Assembly: GCA_028683835.1 (NCBI GenBank)
Contig: JAQUHB010000003.1
Span: 48,914 to 112,913, forward strand
Source of the DNA: Sulfurimonadaceae bacterium
GTDB taxonomy: Bacteria > Campylobacterota > Campylobacteria > Campylobacterales > Sulfurimonadaceae
Direction of reading: 5' to 3'
DNA length: 64,000 bases
Shown: positions 18,747 through 29,497 of the stretch, in pieces
How the letters are laid out: each line of letters begins with the position of its first letter
Position numbering within the stretch: position 1 is the first letter of the stretch
Notes under the pieces: model-generated
What the model saw: the letters and a program-made list of their open reading frames with translations, nothing else
What the model was told of the DNA's origin: nothing
Database searches by the model: none
Made by a program: the position numbers and the translations under genes

Positions 18747-19277
18747 CTATTTCTTTGGTCGAAACGCTTTTACAACTGCTTCGTTCGTCTCGATATAAGG
18801 TCCTTCTATGAGGTCTATACAATAAGGCACAGCTGGAAAAACAGCGTCTAAACACTCACGTATCGACTTTGGTTTTCCCGGAAGATTAATGATAAGAGAT
18901 TTACCCCGAATCCCCGCAGTTTGACGTGAGAGAATCGCTGTCGGAACATATTTCAGGCTTACTTGACGCATCAACTCGCCAAAACCCGGCATCATCTTTT
19001 GACACACATTTTCAGTTGCTTCAGGCGTTACGTCACGAAGAGCCGGACCTGTTCCACCTGTTGTGACTACCAAACAACATCCCTCATCATCACAAAGTTC
19101 TCTCATCATCGCTTCGATCACATCTTGTTCATCAGGAATACATCTATAAACAATTTCAAATTCACTAACTAGATAATCTTTCATCGTATCTTGGATCGCC
19201 ATTCCCGAGATATCCTCATAAATTCCCGCGCTTGCTCTATCACTTGCTGTGATAACACCTATTTTGATATCTGCCAT
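18747..19277 (-). CDS. mog: Molybdopterin adenylyltransferase (MogA/MoaB family)
   Basis: A 176-residue protein that activates molybdopterin with ATP before molybdenum insertion. VITASDRASAGIYEDISG is the N-terminal block, VTTGGTGPALRDVTPEAT holds the nucleotide/pterin-binding TGGTG loop, and LIINLPGKPKSIRECL is the C-terminal block. It is the last gene of the aroB string, ten bases after bioV. A user of the cofactor, a molybdopterin oxidoreductase, is encoded at 56289 in this window. Confidence 0.93.
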   Translation of the reverse strand: MADIKIGVITASDRASAGIYEDISGMAIQDTMKDYLVSEFEIVYRCIPDEQDVIEAMMRELCDDEGCCLVVTTGGTGPALRDVTPEATENVCQKMMPGFGELMRQVSLKYVPTAILSRQTAGIRGKSLIINLPGKPKSIRECLDAVFPAVPYCIDLIEGPYIETNEAVVKAFRPKK

Positions 19278-19287
19278 ATAATTTCTC

Positions 19288-19800
19288 CTAATCTATTTGT
19301 AAAAAATGGTTTGCGCCATTGATAACATAAGTCGTTGCATATGGAAGGAAAAACTCTTTTGCTCCATGCATATCTATAATCTTATCTTCACTTCCCAAAT
19401 ACACTTCAATATGTACGCCGCTTGATTGAATCTCTTTGAGCTTCTCACTGTCCCATTCATAATACAAAAGCTCTTCAAGTTGACTCTCTTTAGTGCTTAT
19501 ATGTGAGGTCTTTTTGAGTTCATTCGGCGCAAAACACCCTTGTATAAACTGGCTTAGATACTTTTCTTTATCTTTTTTATACGCCATCATTTGCGCACGT
19601 TTAAATGTTTTCGGCTTTGTCTGAAAAAATGCGGGAGAAAAAAGTTGAAGCGTATCTACTCGTTCTTTACGAGAATATACATATTCAAAAGCTTTAATCG
19701 CTCCATAACTAAATCCTGCGACGTTATAGTCATTTTGTTTTAAATATTTTTCAAAAAATGAGCTCTCATTTTTGAAAGAAAACCCACTATAGTAAACCAT
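19288..19800 (-). CDS. bioV: Pimelyl-ACP methyl ester esterase BioV
   Basis: A 170-residue compact alpha/beta hydrolase. The nucleophile elbow is GFSYGA (serine near residue 31), the acid is probably in GSEDKIIDMHGA and the histidine in INGANHFLQ. The opening YYSGFSFKNESSFF and the small size without a lid fit the Helicobacter-type BioV, which frees pimelyl-ACP from its methyl ester for biotin synthesis. Biotin is used by the OadA of this window. It overlaps the ftsH-like gene by 14 bases. Confidence 0.75.
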   Translation of the reverse strand: MVYYSGFSFKNESSFFEKYLKQNDYNVAGFSYGAIKAFEYVYSRKERVDTLQLFSPAFFQTKPKTFKRAQMMAYKKDKEKYLSQFIQGCFAPNELKKTSHISTKESQLEELLYYEWDSEKLKEIQSSGVHIEVYLGSEDKIIDMHGAKEFFLPYATTYVINGANHFLQID

Positions 19801-21445
19801 CTAGCTTTGCCTCAATCTCATCTTTTGTAATGCTCTCACGCTCATAAAGTACCTCTTCAACATATTGAAGTACACTTCTAAAGCCGCTTAGACTCTCTTT
19901 TGTCTCATCATAGAGTCTTTTCATCAACATATCCTCTTGACTAGTTGAAGCCAAAAGGGTCTCGCCCATCCCAAAGCCCTCGATCATCTCTTTGACACTT
20001 TCTTTTGCTTCATCAAGATCGATCTTTGCACTGCTTGAGTGTTCCCCAAATTTTAACTCACATGCGGCAATACCGCCTAATAACATCCGAACACGTGATT
20101 CCATTTCATGTTTTAAAAGTGGGGTTGTCACAGGCGGAGTCATTGATTCATTGGAAAGTAGAAGCTTTTCAAAATGAATATTATATAAAGCCGCTGCAAC
20201 TGCTTTACCAGCTTGATAACAAATACGATGCGCTTTTTGATCCTCACTGAGTATCAACAGTTTTCTTTTACCAAACATTACTTTATCTTTGACTTGATAA
20301 AAATGCTCCATCGTAACCAAAGTACCGTTTTGACGAAGTGCAAGGAGTGCCGCTTCATTCACAAGTGCTGCTAAAGACGCGCCATTAAATCCCACTGTCA
20401 TATTTGCTAAAACATTAATATCTGTTTCATTTGGAATCGGAGCTAAATATTTTGCAATAATAGAAGCACGTTCCCCTTTTGTAGGAAGATCAACAAAAAT
20501 ACGTCTGTCAAAGCGTCCTGCACGAAGTAAAGCACTATCTAACACATCTATCTTATTTGTTGCCGCGATTACGATGATATCGCTTGATTCTTCAAATCCG
20601 TCCATCTCTGTGAGAAGTTGATTGAGTGTTGCTTCTCTTTCATCATTGCGGTTTCCATCACGTTTTTTACCCACGGCATCTATTTCATCTATGAAGATGA
20701 TTGCCGGAGCATTTTTCTTTGCTGCCAAAAAGAGTTCATGTACCCTTTTTGCTCCCATTCCCACGTAGATTTGAACAAAAGAAGCCCCGCTTTGGTAAAA
20801 AAATGGAACACCAGCTTCATGAGCGACAGCTTTTGCTATCATCGTTTTTCCAACACCTGGAGGACCTACAAGCAAAACACCACGAGGCATTCTAGCGCCA
20901 AAAGAGCGATAATGTTTTGGATTTTTCATAAAGTCGATAATCTCAGAGAGCTCCACTTTTACTTCACTAATCCCGCCAATATCATCAAAAGAGATATTTG
21001 GTTTTATCGCTTGAATCGGTTCATTTGACGCGATAGGTGCTGTGATATCTGATACACGAGAAGAGCCAAAATTAAATATAGAACGATTTTTTTGAATCCA
21101 TCGTAATCCATAAGATCCAGCGCCGAGAAATAAAATAACGTAAAGTAAAGAAGTGTATTCAGAATGTCCCTCTTCGATCTCGACCTTATAATCTGAAAAC
21201 ATTCCCGGTGTTACCTGTGAAGTTGCTATCTTATAAATATCTTTTTTTGTTTTGAGATAAACATACTCTTTTGTAGCGATCACATTTGTGACTGTATGAT
21301 CTATGAGTATTTTTTGCGCATCATTAAGCGTTATTGGATTTGAAGTATCTCGAAATACGGCGAAAAGTATCAAAATAATAATAATAATAGCCGAAGCATA
21401 AAGAGCGATATTGTTATATTTGGATTTGAACATAGTTATACTCAT
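19787..21445 (-). CDS. FtsH-like AAA+ membrane protein lacking the zinc-protease motif
   Basis: A 552-residue protein with FtsH layout: a membrane helix at about residues 12-29, an FtsH-extracellular-like region, a second helix at about 98-112, then an intact AAA+ module. The module has Walker A GPPGVGKT, Walker B IIFIDEIDAVGKKRD, pore motif FVQIYVGMGA and arginine finger region LLRAGRFDRRI. The protease domain is present, but the HEAGH zinc site reads YQAGK, so both histidines and the glutamate are gone; the aspartate of SSAKIDLDEAKES remains. It is probably an unfoldase or membrane chaperone rather than a protease. It overlaps mtaB by 32 bases. Confidence 0.88.
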   Translation of the reverse strand: MSITMFKSKYNNIALYASAIIIIILILFAVFRDTSNPITLNDAQKILIDHTVTNVIATKEYVYLKTKKDIYKIATSQVTPGMFSDYKVEIEEGHSEYTSLLYVILFLGAGSYGLRWIQKNRSIFNFGSSRVSDITAPIASNEPIQAIKPNISFDDIGGISEVKVELSEIIDFMKNPKHYRSFGARMPRGVLLVGPPGVGKTMIAKAVAHEAGVPFFYQSGASFVQIYVGMGAKRVHELFLAAKKNAPAIIFIDEIDAVGKKRDGNRNDEREATLNQLLTEMDGFEESSDIIVIAATNKIDVLDSALLRAGRFDRRIFVDLPTKGERASIIAKYLAPIPNETDINVLANMTVGFNGASLAALVNEAALLALRQNGTLVTMEHFYQVKDKVMFGKRKLLILSEDQKAHRICYQAGKAVAAALYNIHFEKLLLSNESMTPPVTTPLLKHEMESRVRMLLGGIAACELKFGEHSSSAKIDLDEAKESVKEMIEGFGMGETLLASTSQEDMLMKRLYDETKESLSGFRSVLQYVEEVLYERESITKDEIEAKLDGLL

Positions 21446-22670
21446 CTTTCACCTCAAATTCTTTACATGTAAGCCAGTTTCCACTGAGATCTTCATCTGA
21501 TTTTATAACTACTTTATTGAAATGCTGATCAAATCCCTGATAAAGTCCATCTTCTCTTTGGCTCTCGATTAAAACATCAAGTTCGCCGCTAAAAGCTTTT
21601 CTAAACTCTAGATTCTTAACCTCAATAATAGAAGTTAGCTCATGCAAGCGATCTTTTGCAATATTACCACTAACTTCATTTTTCATCGTAGCAGAAGGAG
21701 TTCCATCTCGTTTTGAGTAGCTAAAGGCATGCACATGAGTCAGTGGCAATCTTTTGATATTCTCAATTCCCTCACGCCAAAGCTCTTCGCTCTCTCCGGG
21801 ATGCCCGACAATAAAATCCGTTCCTAGAGCAAAACCCTTTTGCGCCAAAGATTCAAAAAGTTTCAAATCACTCTCATAACGGTTCCGGCGGTTCATGAGT
21901 TTAAGCATTGTTGGCGAAGTATGCTGAAGCGCTACATGTAAGTGTTTTTCAAGCCATGGTTCACCTAAAATCTCTTTAAATTCATCATTAATTTGGATAG
22001 GTTCTAAGCTTCCCACACGGATGCGTCTCACACCGCGAATCTGGCTCATCATTTTCATTAGACGCGCGATATTTGTGCCCTCGCCCGTGCCGTAACTTCC
22101 CACATTTGTGCCCGTTAAGATAAACTCTCCAAAGCCGTTAGTTGCGAGTCTATAGACCTGTTCTAGAATTCTTTTTTCATCTAAACTTCTCGCATCTCCA
22201 CGTACAAATGGGATGATGCAGTAGTTACATCGAAAGTTACACCCCTCTTGTATCTTAATAAACGCGCGGCTTTTTCCGATGAACTCGCCAACAACTGCAT
22301 CATCGACAAAGTTCAAATCGCCAAGCTCATAAAATGGAGTATCTTCTTTTAAAAGTGTATTGATTTTCTGCTTTTCACTCTGTCCAAAAACTCCAAAAAC
22401 TTTTTTCTTTTCAAAAAGATTCTCACCTTTGGTATGCGCTCCACATCCTGTGAGAAACACCTTCGCTCCGCTACTTTTTTCAATGTGGTTCACATAAGAG
22501 CGTACCGTTGTATCCGCACCGTTTGTCACGGTACATGAGTTTACGACAACCACATCTGCTTGACTCTCATCCTCTGTGATATCAAAATCTTCTAAGTTTT
22601 GCATCATTACCTGGGAATCAAAAAGATTTGTTCGGCATCCGAAAGTTTTAAAGTAGACTTTTTTTCTCAT
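21414..22670 (-). CDS. mtaB: tRNA (N6-threonylcarbamoyladenosine(37)-C2)-methylthiotransferase
   Basis: A 418-residue radical SAM enzyme that adds methylthio to t6A37 in tRNAs reading ANN codons. The UPF0004 domain has the second iron-sulfur cluster cysteines in FGCRTNLFDSQ, VNSCTVTNGA and TGCGAH. The SAM cluster is EGCNFRCNYCIIPFVRG. TGTNVGSYG, RRIRVGSLEP and VALQHTSPTML continue the core, and a TRAM-like C-terminus follows. Start and end overlap its neighbours by 4 and 32 bases. Confidence 0.94.
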   Translation of the reverse strand: MRKKVYFKTFGCRTNLFDSQVMMQNLEDFDITEDESQADVVVVNSCTVTNGADTTVRSYVNHIEKSSGAKVFLTGCGAHTKGENLFEKKKVFGVFGQSEKQKINTLLKEDTPFYELGDLNFVDDAVVGEFIGKSRAFIKIQEGCNFRCNYCIIPFVRGDARSLDEKRILEQVYRLATNGFGEFILTGTNVGSYGTGEGTNIARLMKMMSQIRGVRRIRVGSLEPIQINDEFKEILGEPWLEKHLHVALQHTSPTMLKLMNRRNRYESDLKLFESLAQKGFALGTDFIVGHPGESEELWREGIENIKRLPLTHVHAFSYSKRDGTPSATMKNEVSGNIAKDRLHELTSIIEVKNLEFRKAFSGELDVLIESQREDGLYQGFDQHFNKVVIKSDEDLSGNWLTCKEFEVKDEYNYVQIQI

Positions 22671-24277
22671 GCAAGCTCCTCTGGAGGCATCATTTTTTGT
22701 TCTGTATCTATATGTAATCTTTGTGTTGGATATGCTATCGTGATATCATCAGCTTTATTGAACTCTTCGACGATCTCCATTGAGATGGTACTTCTAAGCG
22801 TCAAAGTTCCATATGCGTTTGTCAAATACCAAGAACTAATCACAATTCCGTTTGGTTCAATAAATGAAAATATTCTAGGCTCGACATTCGTATTTTTTAG
22901 ACTGTAATTACTTCTGAGTTTGTTAAGCTGTTTACGTGTAATATCCGTATAACCTTTAGAGTATTTACGAGTGATCTCTTTACAGATATGGAGTGCTTTT
23001 TTATGGTTTGAATCAAAAGTCACGACGATATCTATCCCGTCCCATACTGTTTTGAGCGAATTATGTGTATAGTTTGCAATCATCCTCGTAAAGATATAAT
23101 TGTTTGGAATAAAGATGATACGTCCGGCACGACGGTTTTTCATAACAGATGAGAGTGTGATATCTTCTAAAATAGTAATACGAAGTAATGAAATATCCAT
23201 AACATCACCGACATACACCATTCCGTCCATATCTACACGTATTCTGTCACCAACATGAATACTCCCGCCAAAAACGATCACAAGCCATCCGAGGATACTC
23301 ATAAACCAGTCTTTCATAGCGATGGCGATACCCGCCGATGCAAAACCGAGAATAGTGACTAAATAACTGACATTTTCAATATAATTAAAAAAGAGGATTA
23401 AAAGGATGACCGTAAAGTTCACAAAAGTGATGATTTTGTTTGCTGTATAAAAACGCTCATTATCTTTGATATATTTTTTAATAATGAGTTTGAATAAAAA
23501 AAGAATAACAAAAAGGATGACAATAATAATCCCGATTTTAATAAGCTTATATATCTGTTCTTCAATCTTTTTATTAAGATTTATCTCCATCACTTCAATA
23601 CGTTTTTTATAAACACTTTCTGTAATATTGATGGTATCTAGTGCTACTGAAAATTTTTCAAGTTGTTTTTTAAGATCTTCAAGATTGCTTTGTGTCTTGT
23701 TATCATCTTGCAGTGCAGCTAGATTTTCATAAATTGCTGTCTTTTTTTCTAAGAGCACAACCATAGCTGCCAAGCTCTCTTTTTGCTTTATATACTCATC
23801 ATAATTATTATTGATCTGCTTAATAAAAGAGTATCCTGTAAAGATATCTAAAGGATTATTAATAGAAGGAAGTTCAGAAATTTCCGGAGGAGTTAATAAT
23901 TCTGAAAAAGGCGCTGAATCTTTACTTTTGAACTGTGTCATCTGACTAGAAAGAATATTTTCCTTAGAGCGTAAAGAGGAAAGCTCATCAAAATTCTTGC
24001 CATATTTATTTTCTTTTGTAAGAGTAGAGATCTGATCTTTTATCTCTTCAAGATTCTTTTTTACCTCGAGTGATGTTAGATAAGAGCTATAGTTTTTTAT
24101 CCAAACATTATCAGATGGTATTTCATCATCGATATCACTAATAGACGTTGTATATTCTTCTATAAGATGTTGTCTTTGTGCTGAAAATGCATCATTTGTG
24201 GCATTGTTATCTTTATCTATTGTTTTCGCATACAGAGAAAGAGCGCAAAGAAGAACAAACAGTATTTTACTCATCAA
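22667..24277 (-). CDS. MscS-family mechanosensitive ion channel with long periplasmic domain
   Basis: A 536-residue protein. It has a signal peptide (1-18), a predicted coiled-coil periplasmic region (about 25-235), membrane helices at about 240-262, 278-300 and 305-325, and then the MscS pore and beta domain. Recognisable pieces are AGIAIAMKDWFMSILGWLVIVFGG (pore helix) and HVGDRIRVDMDGMVYVGDVMDISLL. Such channels open when membrane tension rises on osmotic downshift. It overlaps aroB and mtaB by four bases on each side. Confidence 0.9.
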   Translation of the reverse strand: MMSKILFVLLCALSLYAKTIDKDNNATNDAFSAQRQHLIEEYTTSISDIDDEIPSDNVWIKNYSSYLTSLEVKKNLEEIKDQISTLTKENKYGKNFDELSSLRSKENILSSQMTQFKSKDSAPFSELLTPPEISELPSINNPLDIFTGYSFIKQINNNYDEYIKQKESLAAMVVLLEKKTAIYENLAALQDDNKTQSNLEDLKKQLEKFSVALDTINITESVYKKRIEVMEINLNKKIEEQIYKLIKIGIIIVILFVILFLFKLIIKKYIKDNERFYTANKIITFVNFTVILLILFFNYIENVSYLVTILGFASAGIAIAMKDWFMSILGWLVIVFGGSIHVGDRIRVDMDGMVYVGDVMDISLLRITILEDITLSSVMKNRRAGRIIFIPNNYIFTRMIANYTHNSLKTVWDGIDIVVTFDSNHKKALHICKEITRKYSKGYTDITRKQLNKLRSNYSLKNTNVEPRIFSFIEPNGIVISSWYLTNAYGTLTLRSTISMEIVEEFNKADDITIAYPTQRLHIDTEQKMMPPEELA

Positions 24278-25323
24278 CTTACCTTATACGAATTTAAAAT
24301 GTCTTTAATGATCTTAGCATCCACTTCATCGGTAATCTTGACACCGCCTATACCATCAGCGAGTATAAAAGTGATAGAACTGTCAGAGCTTTTTTTATCT
24401 AGAAAGAATGCCTGATAAAAACTTTCAACATCTTTGATAGCATAAGTCACTGGCAGATGGTACTTCACTAAAAGTTTTTTGATACGCAATGCTTCTTCTT
24501 CTTTTAAAAGTCCAAGTTTTACAGAAACATCATTTGCCATCACCATACCAACAGCGACAGCTTCTCCATGAAGAAAACCTGTGTAGTTTGTCTCATTTTC
24601 TATGACATGAGCAAAAGTGTGTCCGTAGTTCAAAGCCGCTCTAAGACCCTTTTCTTTTTCATCTTGAGAAACGACATTTGCCTTTGTTTCCACAGATTTT
24701 TTGATCGCTTCTGCAAGAACTGTCGCACTGTTAAGATCATTTTCTTCAAGCCAAGTAAAGAACTCAGCGCTAAAAGTGACAGCCATTTTTACGATCTCAG
24801 CAATCCCTGCACCAAATTCACGTGATGGAAGAGTTGAAAGAAAATACGGATCAATATATACCGCTTGAGGCTGATGAAAAGCGCCGACAAGATTTTTACC
24901 AAAACTGTTATTCATCCCTGTTTTTCCGCCGACACTCGCATCTACCTGAGAAAGAAGTGTTGTTGGAATCTGGATAAAATCAATCCCTCTTTGATAGATA
25001 CTCGCCGCGTAACCTGTCATGTCGCCGATAACTCCGCCGCCAAAAGCGATGAGCAAAGAGCCGCGATTAAAACGGTGATTGAAAAGATTTTCTAAGATAA
25101 GATCGATAGTTGCCTGATTTTTATACTCTTCACCATCAGACACCGTGATGATATAAAGTTCTTTTGCACTTATGGTGTTTAGAAGATATCGCAGGTGAAG
25201 TCCAGCAACTGTAGGATTTGTGACAATTGCGACTTTTTTATCAAAACGCAAGTCACCAAGCCTGTCTATTGTTATTTTATAAGAGTTATCTATTACTTTT
25301 TTAAGTGTTATATCTACGACCAT
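24274..25323 (-). CDS. aroB: 3-dehydroquinate synthase
   Basis: A 349-residue NAD- and zinc-dependent enzyme of the shikimate pathway. FGGGVIGDMTGYAASIYQRG is the NAD-binding glycine loop. The zinc ligands are in GAGIAEIVK, NYGHTFAHVIE and HGEAVAVGM. KTGMNNSFGKNLVGAFHQP is also diagnostic. It opens a six-gene leftward string (aroB, mscS, mtaB, ftsH-like, bioV, mog) held together by overlaps. Confidence 0.96.
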   Translation of the reverse strand: MVVDITLKKVIDNSYKITIDRLGDLRFDKKVAIVTNPTVAGLHLRYLLNTISAKELYIITVSDGEEYKNQATIDLILENLFNHRFNRGSLLIAFGGGVIGDMTGYAASIYQRGIDFIQIPTTLLSQVDASVGGKTGMNNSFGKNLVGAFHQPQAVYIDPYFLSTLPSREFGAGIAEIVKMAVTFSAEFFTWLEENDLNSATVLAEAIKKSVETKANVVSQDEKEKGLRAALNYGHTFAHVIENETNYTGFLHGEAVAVGMVMANDVSVKLGLLKEEEALRIKKLLVKYHLPVTYAIKDVESFYQAFFLDKKSSDSSITFILADGIGGVKITDEVDAKIIKDILNSYKVS

Positions 25324-25407
25324 TTTTTACATCCAAACATGAAATTATTAAGTGATAGATAATACTTTATTCTTACTTAAAAACGTGTGAAATAGACCTA
25401 TTCATGG

Positions 25408-26814
25408 CTAAAGCTGAACAGGAATAAAAATCTGGTGGTAATCGTCAAGCTTAAAATAAAGCTTCTCGCTGTCAATGGAAAAGAGTGAAAGAATCTGTCT
25501 TTCAACAATTTTTGAAGTAAAAGGCAAAAGATGAAGAAAATTTTCTTTATTTCTAAGTTCACGGATAGGATTACCACCACTATTGGTAACTTTAATCGAC
25601 TTTGAAAAGATCGTAGCAAGATTGTTAAAATGTTCTATAACCTGTTCTTTATTTTGATCTTCTTCATTTGTATAGTTAAAAAGTTCCAAGTTAAAGCCCA
25701 TCTGAGAAGAGATATCAAAGACAGTTGTCGAAACTTTTTCGAGATCTCTGTTTTCACTAAGCACTGCAACTGAGTCTTTAAGTTTTGAAAATGATCTATT
25801 TGCAATTTTTAGTACCGGTAAACGAGCACCATAAAGCATATTTCTAGCTTCATAGTTTTTAAAGAGATCTTTAGAAACCATCACCAAACCGATATGATAT
25901 TTTTTCATATCAGCACGAAAAATAGTCTCAATTGGCGCGTCATTATAATTGATCTCAACATCCACACTCTGTGAACTCAGATCTTTGATAGCCCATAATA
26001 GCTCGATATTACTTGGATTGAACACCTTGATATAAAGCTTATGTTTGAAACTTTTATGGATGAACAAAGCACGACGAAGCAGATCTTTGATATTTTTTTG
26101 ATTATCTTTAAACATATCAATATAAAGATAAAGGTTTGATCCAAAAGGTTCGGGAAACTGTCCAAGCTCACGTTTTATAGCACGATAAACAGATTTTAAA
26201 ACAGCCGGATCTCCAACAAGAAGTAAAAGGTCATTTGGATGGATCATACGCTTTCTTGTCGGTAACAAAAGCTCCCGATTTCTGTAAATAGCCACGATTT
26301 TCCATTTGCGTTGTTCTATCACACCAATGTGGCGGTAAACAAAAGAGCTTCCAAAAGGAACAAGCACTTCCATGATCTCACCCTTGCCAAGACCAACATT
26401 TTTTGCAGTTACTGGCACATTAGGAAGATAATCTATCATCCTTGAAGCCATGATCTCATTTTGTTTCACATACAAAATACTTGGATCTCTGTTTTCAAAT
26501 CCCCAATGGTCAAGGACTATAAGACGAAGTTGTTTTTTCATCGTTCTAATATTTTTGATTGTATGCTCTACATCTGTAATATTATCCATGGTGATAACAA
26601 CTTGAACAAATTCCATTTTTAAAATATTGGAAAGTTTATGAAAGCTCGTAGGATCAAACTCAAAAAATTTAAAACGTGCAGGGTTCGCATTTTCATACTC
26701 AACTGCTTTTGGTTGAACAATATAATAGATATTATCACTCGTATAAGTATCTATCACTCGTTCTATAAATTGACGGCCAATTTCGCTATCACTGATTATC
26801 AGTATCTTTTTCAT
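25408..26814 (-). CDS. TrkA-N/TrkA-C domain protein, COG3400-type
   Basis: A 468-residue cytoplasmic protein. The N-terminal Rossmann fold (ILIISDSEIGRQFIERV, residues 3-19) resembles the NAD-binding TrkA-N domain, although the GxGxxG loop is replaced by SDSEIG. A TrkA-C-like module follows (about 150-210, LLLPTRKRMIHPNDLLLLVG), then two alpha/beta regions of unknown role. Relatives are found mainly in Campylobacterota next to aroB, as here. A role in potassium or ion regulation is inferred only from the domains. Confidence 0.8.
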   Translation of the reverse strand: MKKILIISDSEIGRQFIERVIDTYTSDNIYYIVQPKAVEYENANPARFKFFEFDPTSFHKLSNILKMEFVQVVITMDNITDVEHTIKNIRTMKKQLRLIVLDHWGFENRDPSILYVKQNEIMASRMIDYLPNVPVTAKNVGLGKGEIMEVLVPFGSSFVYRHIGVIEQRKWKIVAIYRNRELLLPTRKRMIHPNDLLLLVGDPAVLKSVYRAIKRELGQFPEPFGSNLYLYIDMFKDNQKNIKDLLRRALFIHKSFKHKLYIKVFNPSNIELLWAIKDLSSQSVDVEINYNDAPIETIFRADMKKYHIGLVMVSKDLFKNYEARNMLYGARLPVLKIANRSFSKLKDSVAVLSENRDLEKVSTTVFDISSQMGFNLELFNYTNEEDQNKEQVIEHFNNLATIFSKSIKVTNSGGNPIRELRNKENFLHLLPFTSKIVERQILSLFSIDSEKLYFKLDDYHQIFIPVQL

Positions 26815-26856
26815 GGGCGTGATTATAGCAGAAGAGCTGTTTGTACTTGTATCATC

Positions 26857-27408
26857 TTAAAATAAAAACTTTTTTATCTTTTCATGATATCTCTCGATTC
26901 CATCAAAGTTGTGGCTTCCGCCCTCTTCTACATCTAAAGATGCAGCGGGCAATAAATCGAGAGCTTCTTTGTAATCCAAGACATCATCACCTTTTTGGAG
27001 TAAAAGCATGATATTTTTTTGATTGAGTTTATCAGCCTTGTATTTTTTCAGACTCTCTACATGGTGGGCATTCCACTCGTATGTGCTGTTGTCATAATAG
27101 TTTATTCCGTGACCGATGGCACGATGGAGTGTTATATCTGCATTGACTGCTGGGTTTATGAGTACTACTTTGAGATTATATTTTTGACTCAGATACAAAG
27201 CATAAAATCCACCAAGAGAAGAGCCCATGAGCTTGATATCTGAGTCACAGTTTTCGATGATATCTTCAAGCGTACCGATGGCAAGAGCGGGAATATGAGA
27301 GAGTGATGGAGCGATAAAACTCTCACCAATACTTTTAAAATACTCACGAAACTGCTTTGATTTTGTCCCCTCGGCACTGCTTCCGAAACCGTGTATATAT
27401 AAAATCAT
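26857..27408 (-). CDS. YqiA/YcfP-type alpha/beta-hydrolase esterase
   Basis: A 183-residue UPF0227-like hydrolase. MILYIHGFGSSAEGTKS is the oxyanion segment, LMGSSLGGFYALYLS the nucleophile elbow, and GDDVLDYKEA and GGSHNFDG carry the acid and histidine. Family members hydrolyse short acyl esters or CoA thioesters in vitro; the natural substrate is unknown. It is divergent from tgt. Confidence 0.85.
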   Translation of the reverse strand: MILYIHGFGSSAEGTKSKQFREYFKSIGESFIAPSLSHIPALAIGTLEDIIENCDSDIKLMGSSLGGFYALYLSQKYNLKVVLINPAVNADITLHRAIGHGINYYDNSTYEWNAHHVESLKKYKADKLNQKNIMLLLQKGDDVLDYKEALDLLPAASLDVEEGGSHNFDGIERYHEKIKKFLF

Positions 27409-27464
27409 TTTTTACCTTTGAGAGTTTATTTTTTGAAATGATAACCCTTTTTATATTGAGATGT

Positions 27465-27470
27465 TATAAT
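27465..27470 (+). promoter_or_regulatory. -10 box and leader of the tgt operon
   Basis: TATAAT followed by TTCGCCC suggests a start near 27477, which leaves a leader of about 115 bases before tgt. Within it GCAAAGC (27504-27510) and GCTTTGC (27552-27558) can pair. The frame 27476-27578 is also open without a start codon. No known riboswitch sequence is recognised. Confidence 0.5.
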
Positions 27471-27538
27471 TTCGCCCAAACTAACAAACACTTATTTTCT
27501 GATGCAAAGCGTCAAGCTTTAGCCAACCTAGTGTTTAA

Positions 27539-29496
<1,958 letters not shown>

Positions 29497-29497
29497 T

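Noticed and set aside
20618..21028. Plus-strand 136-codon frame opposite the ftsH-like gene
   Set aside because: The opposite strand encodes the Walker A and B region; no independent start or family match.
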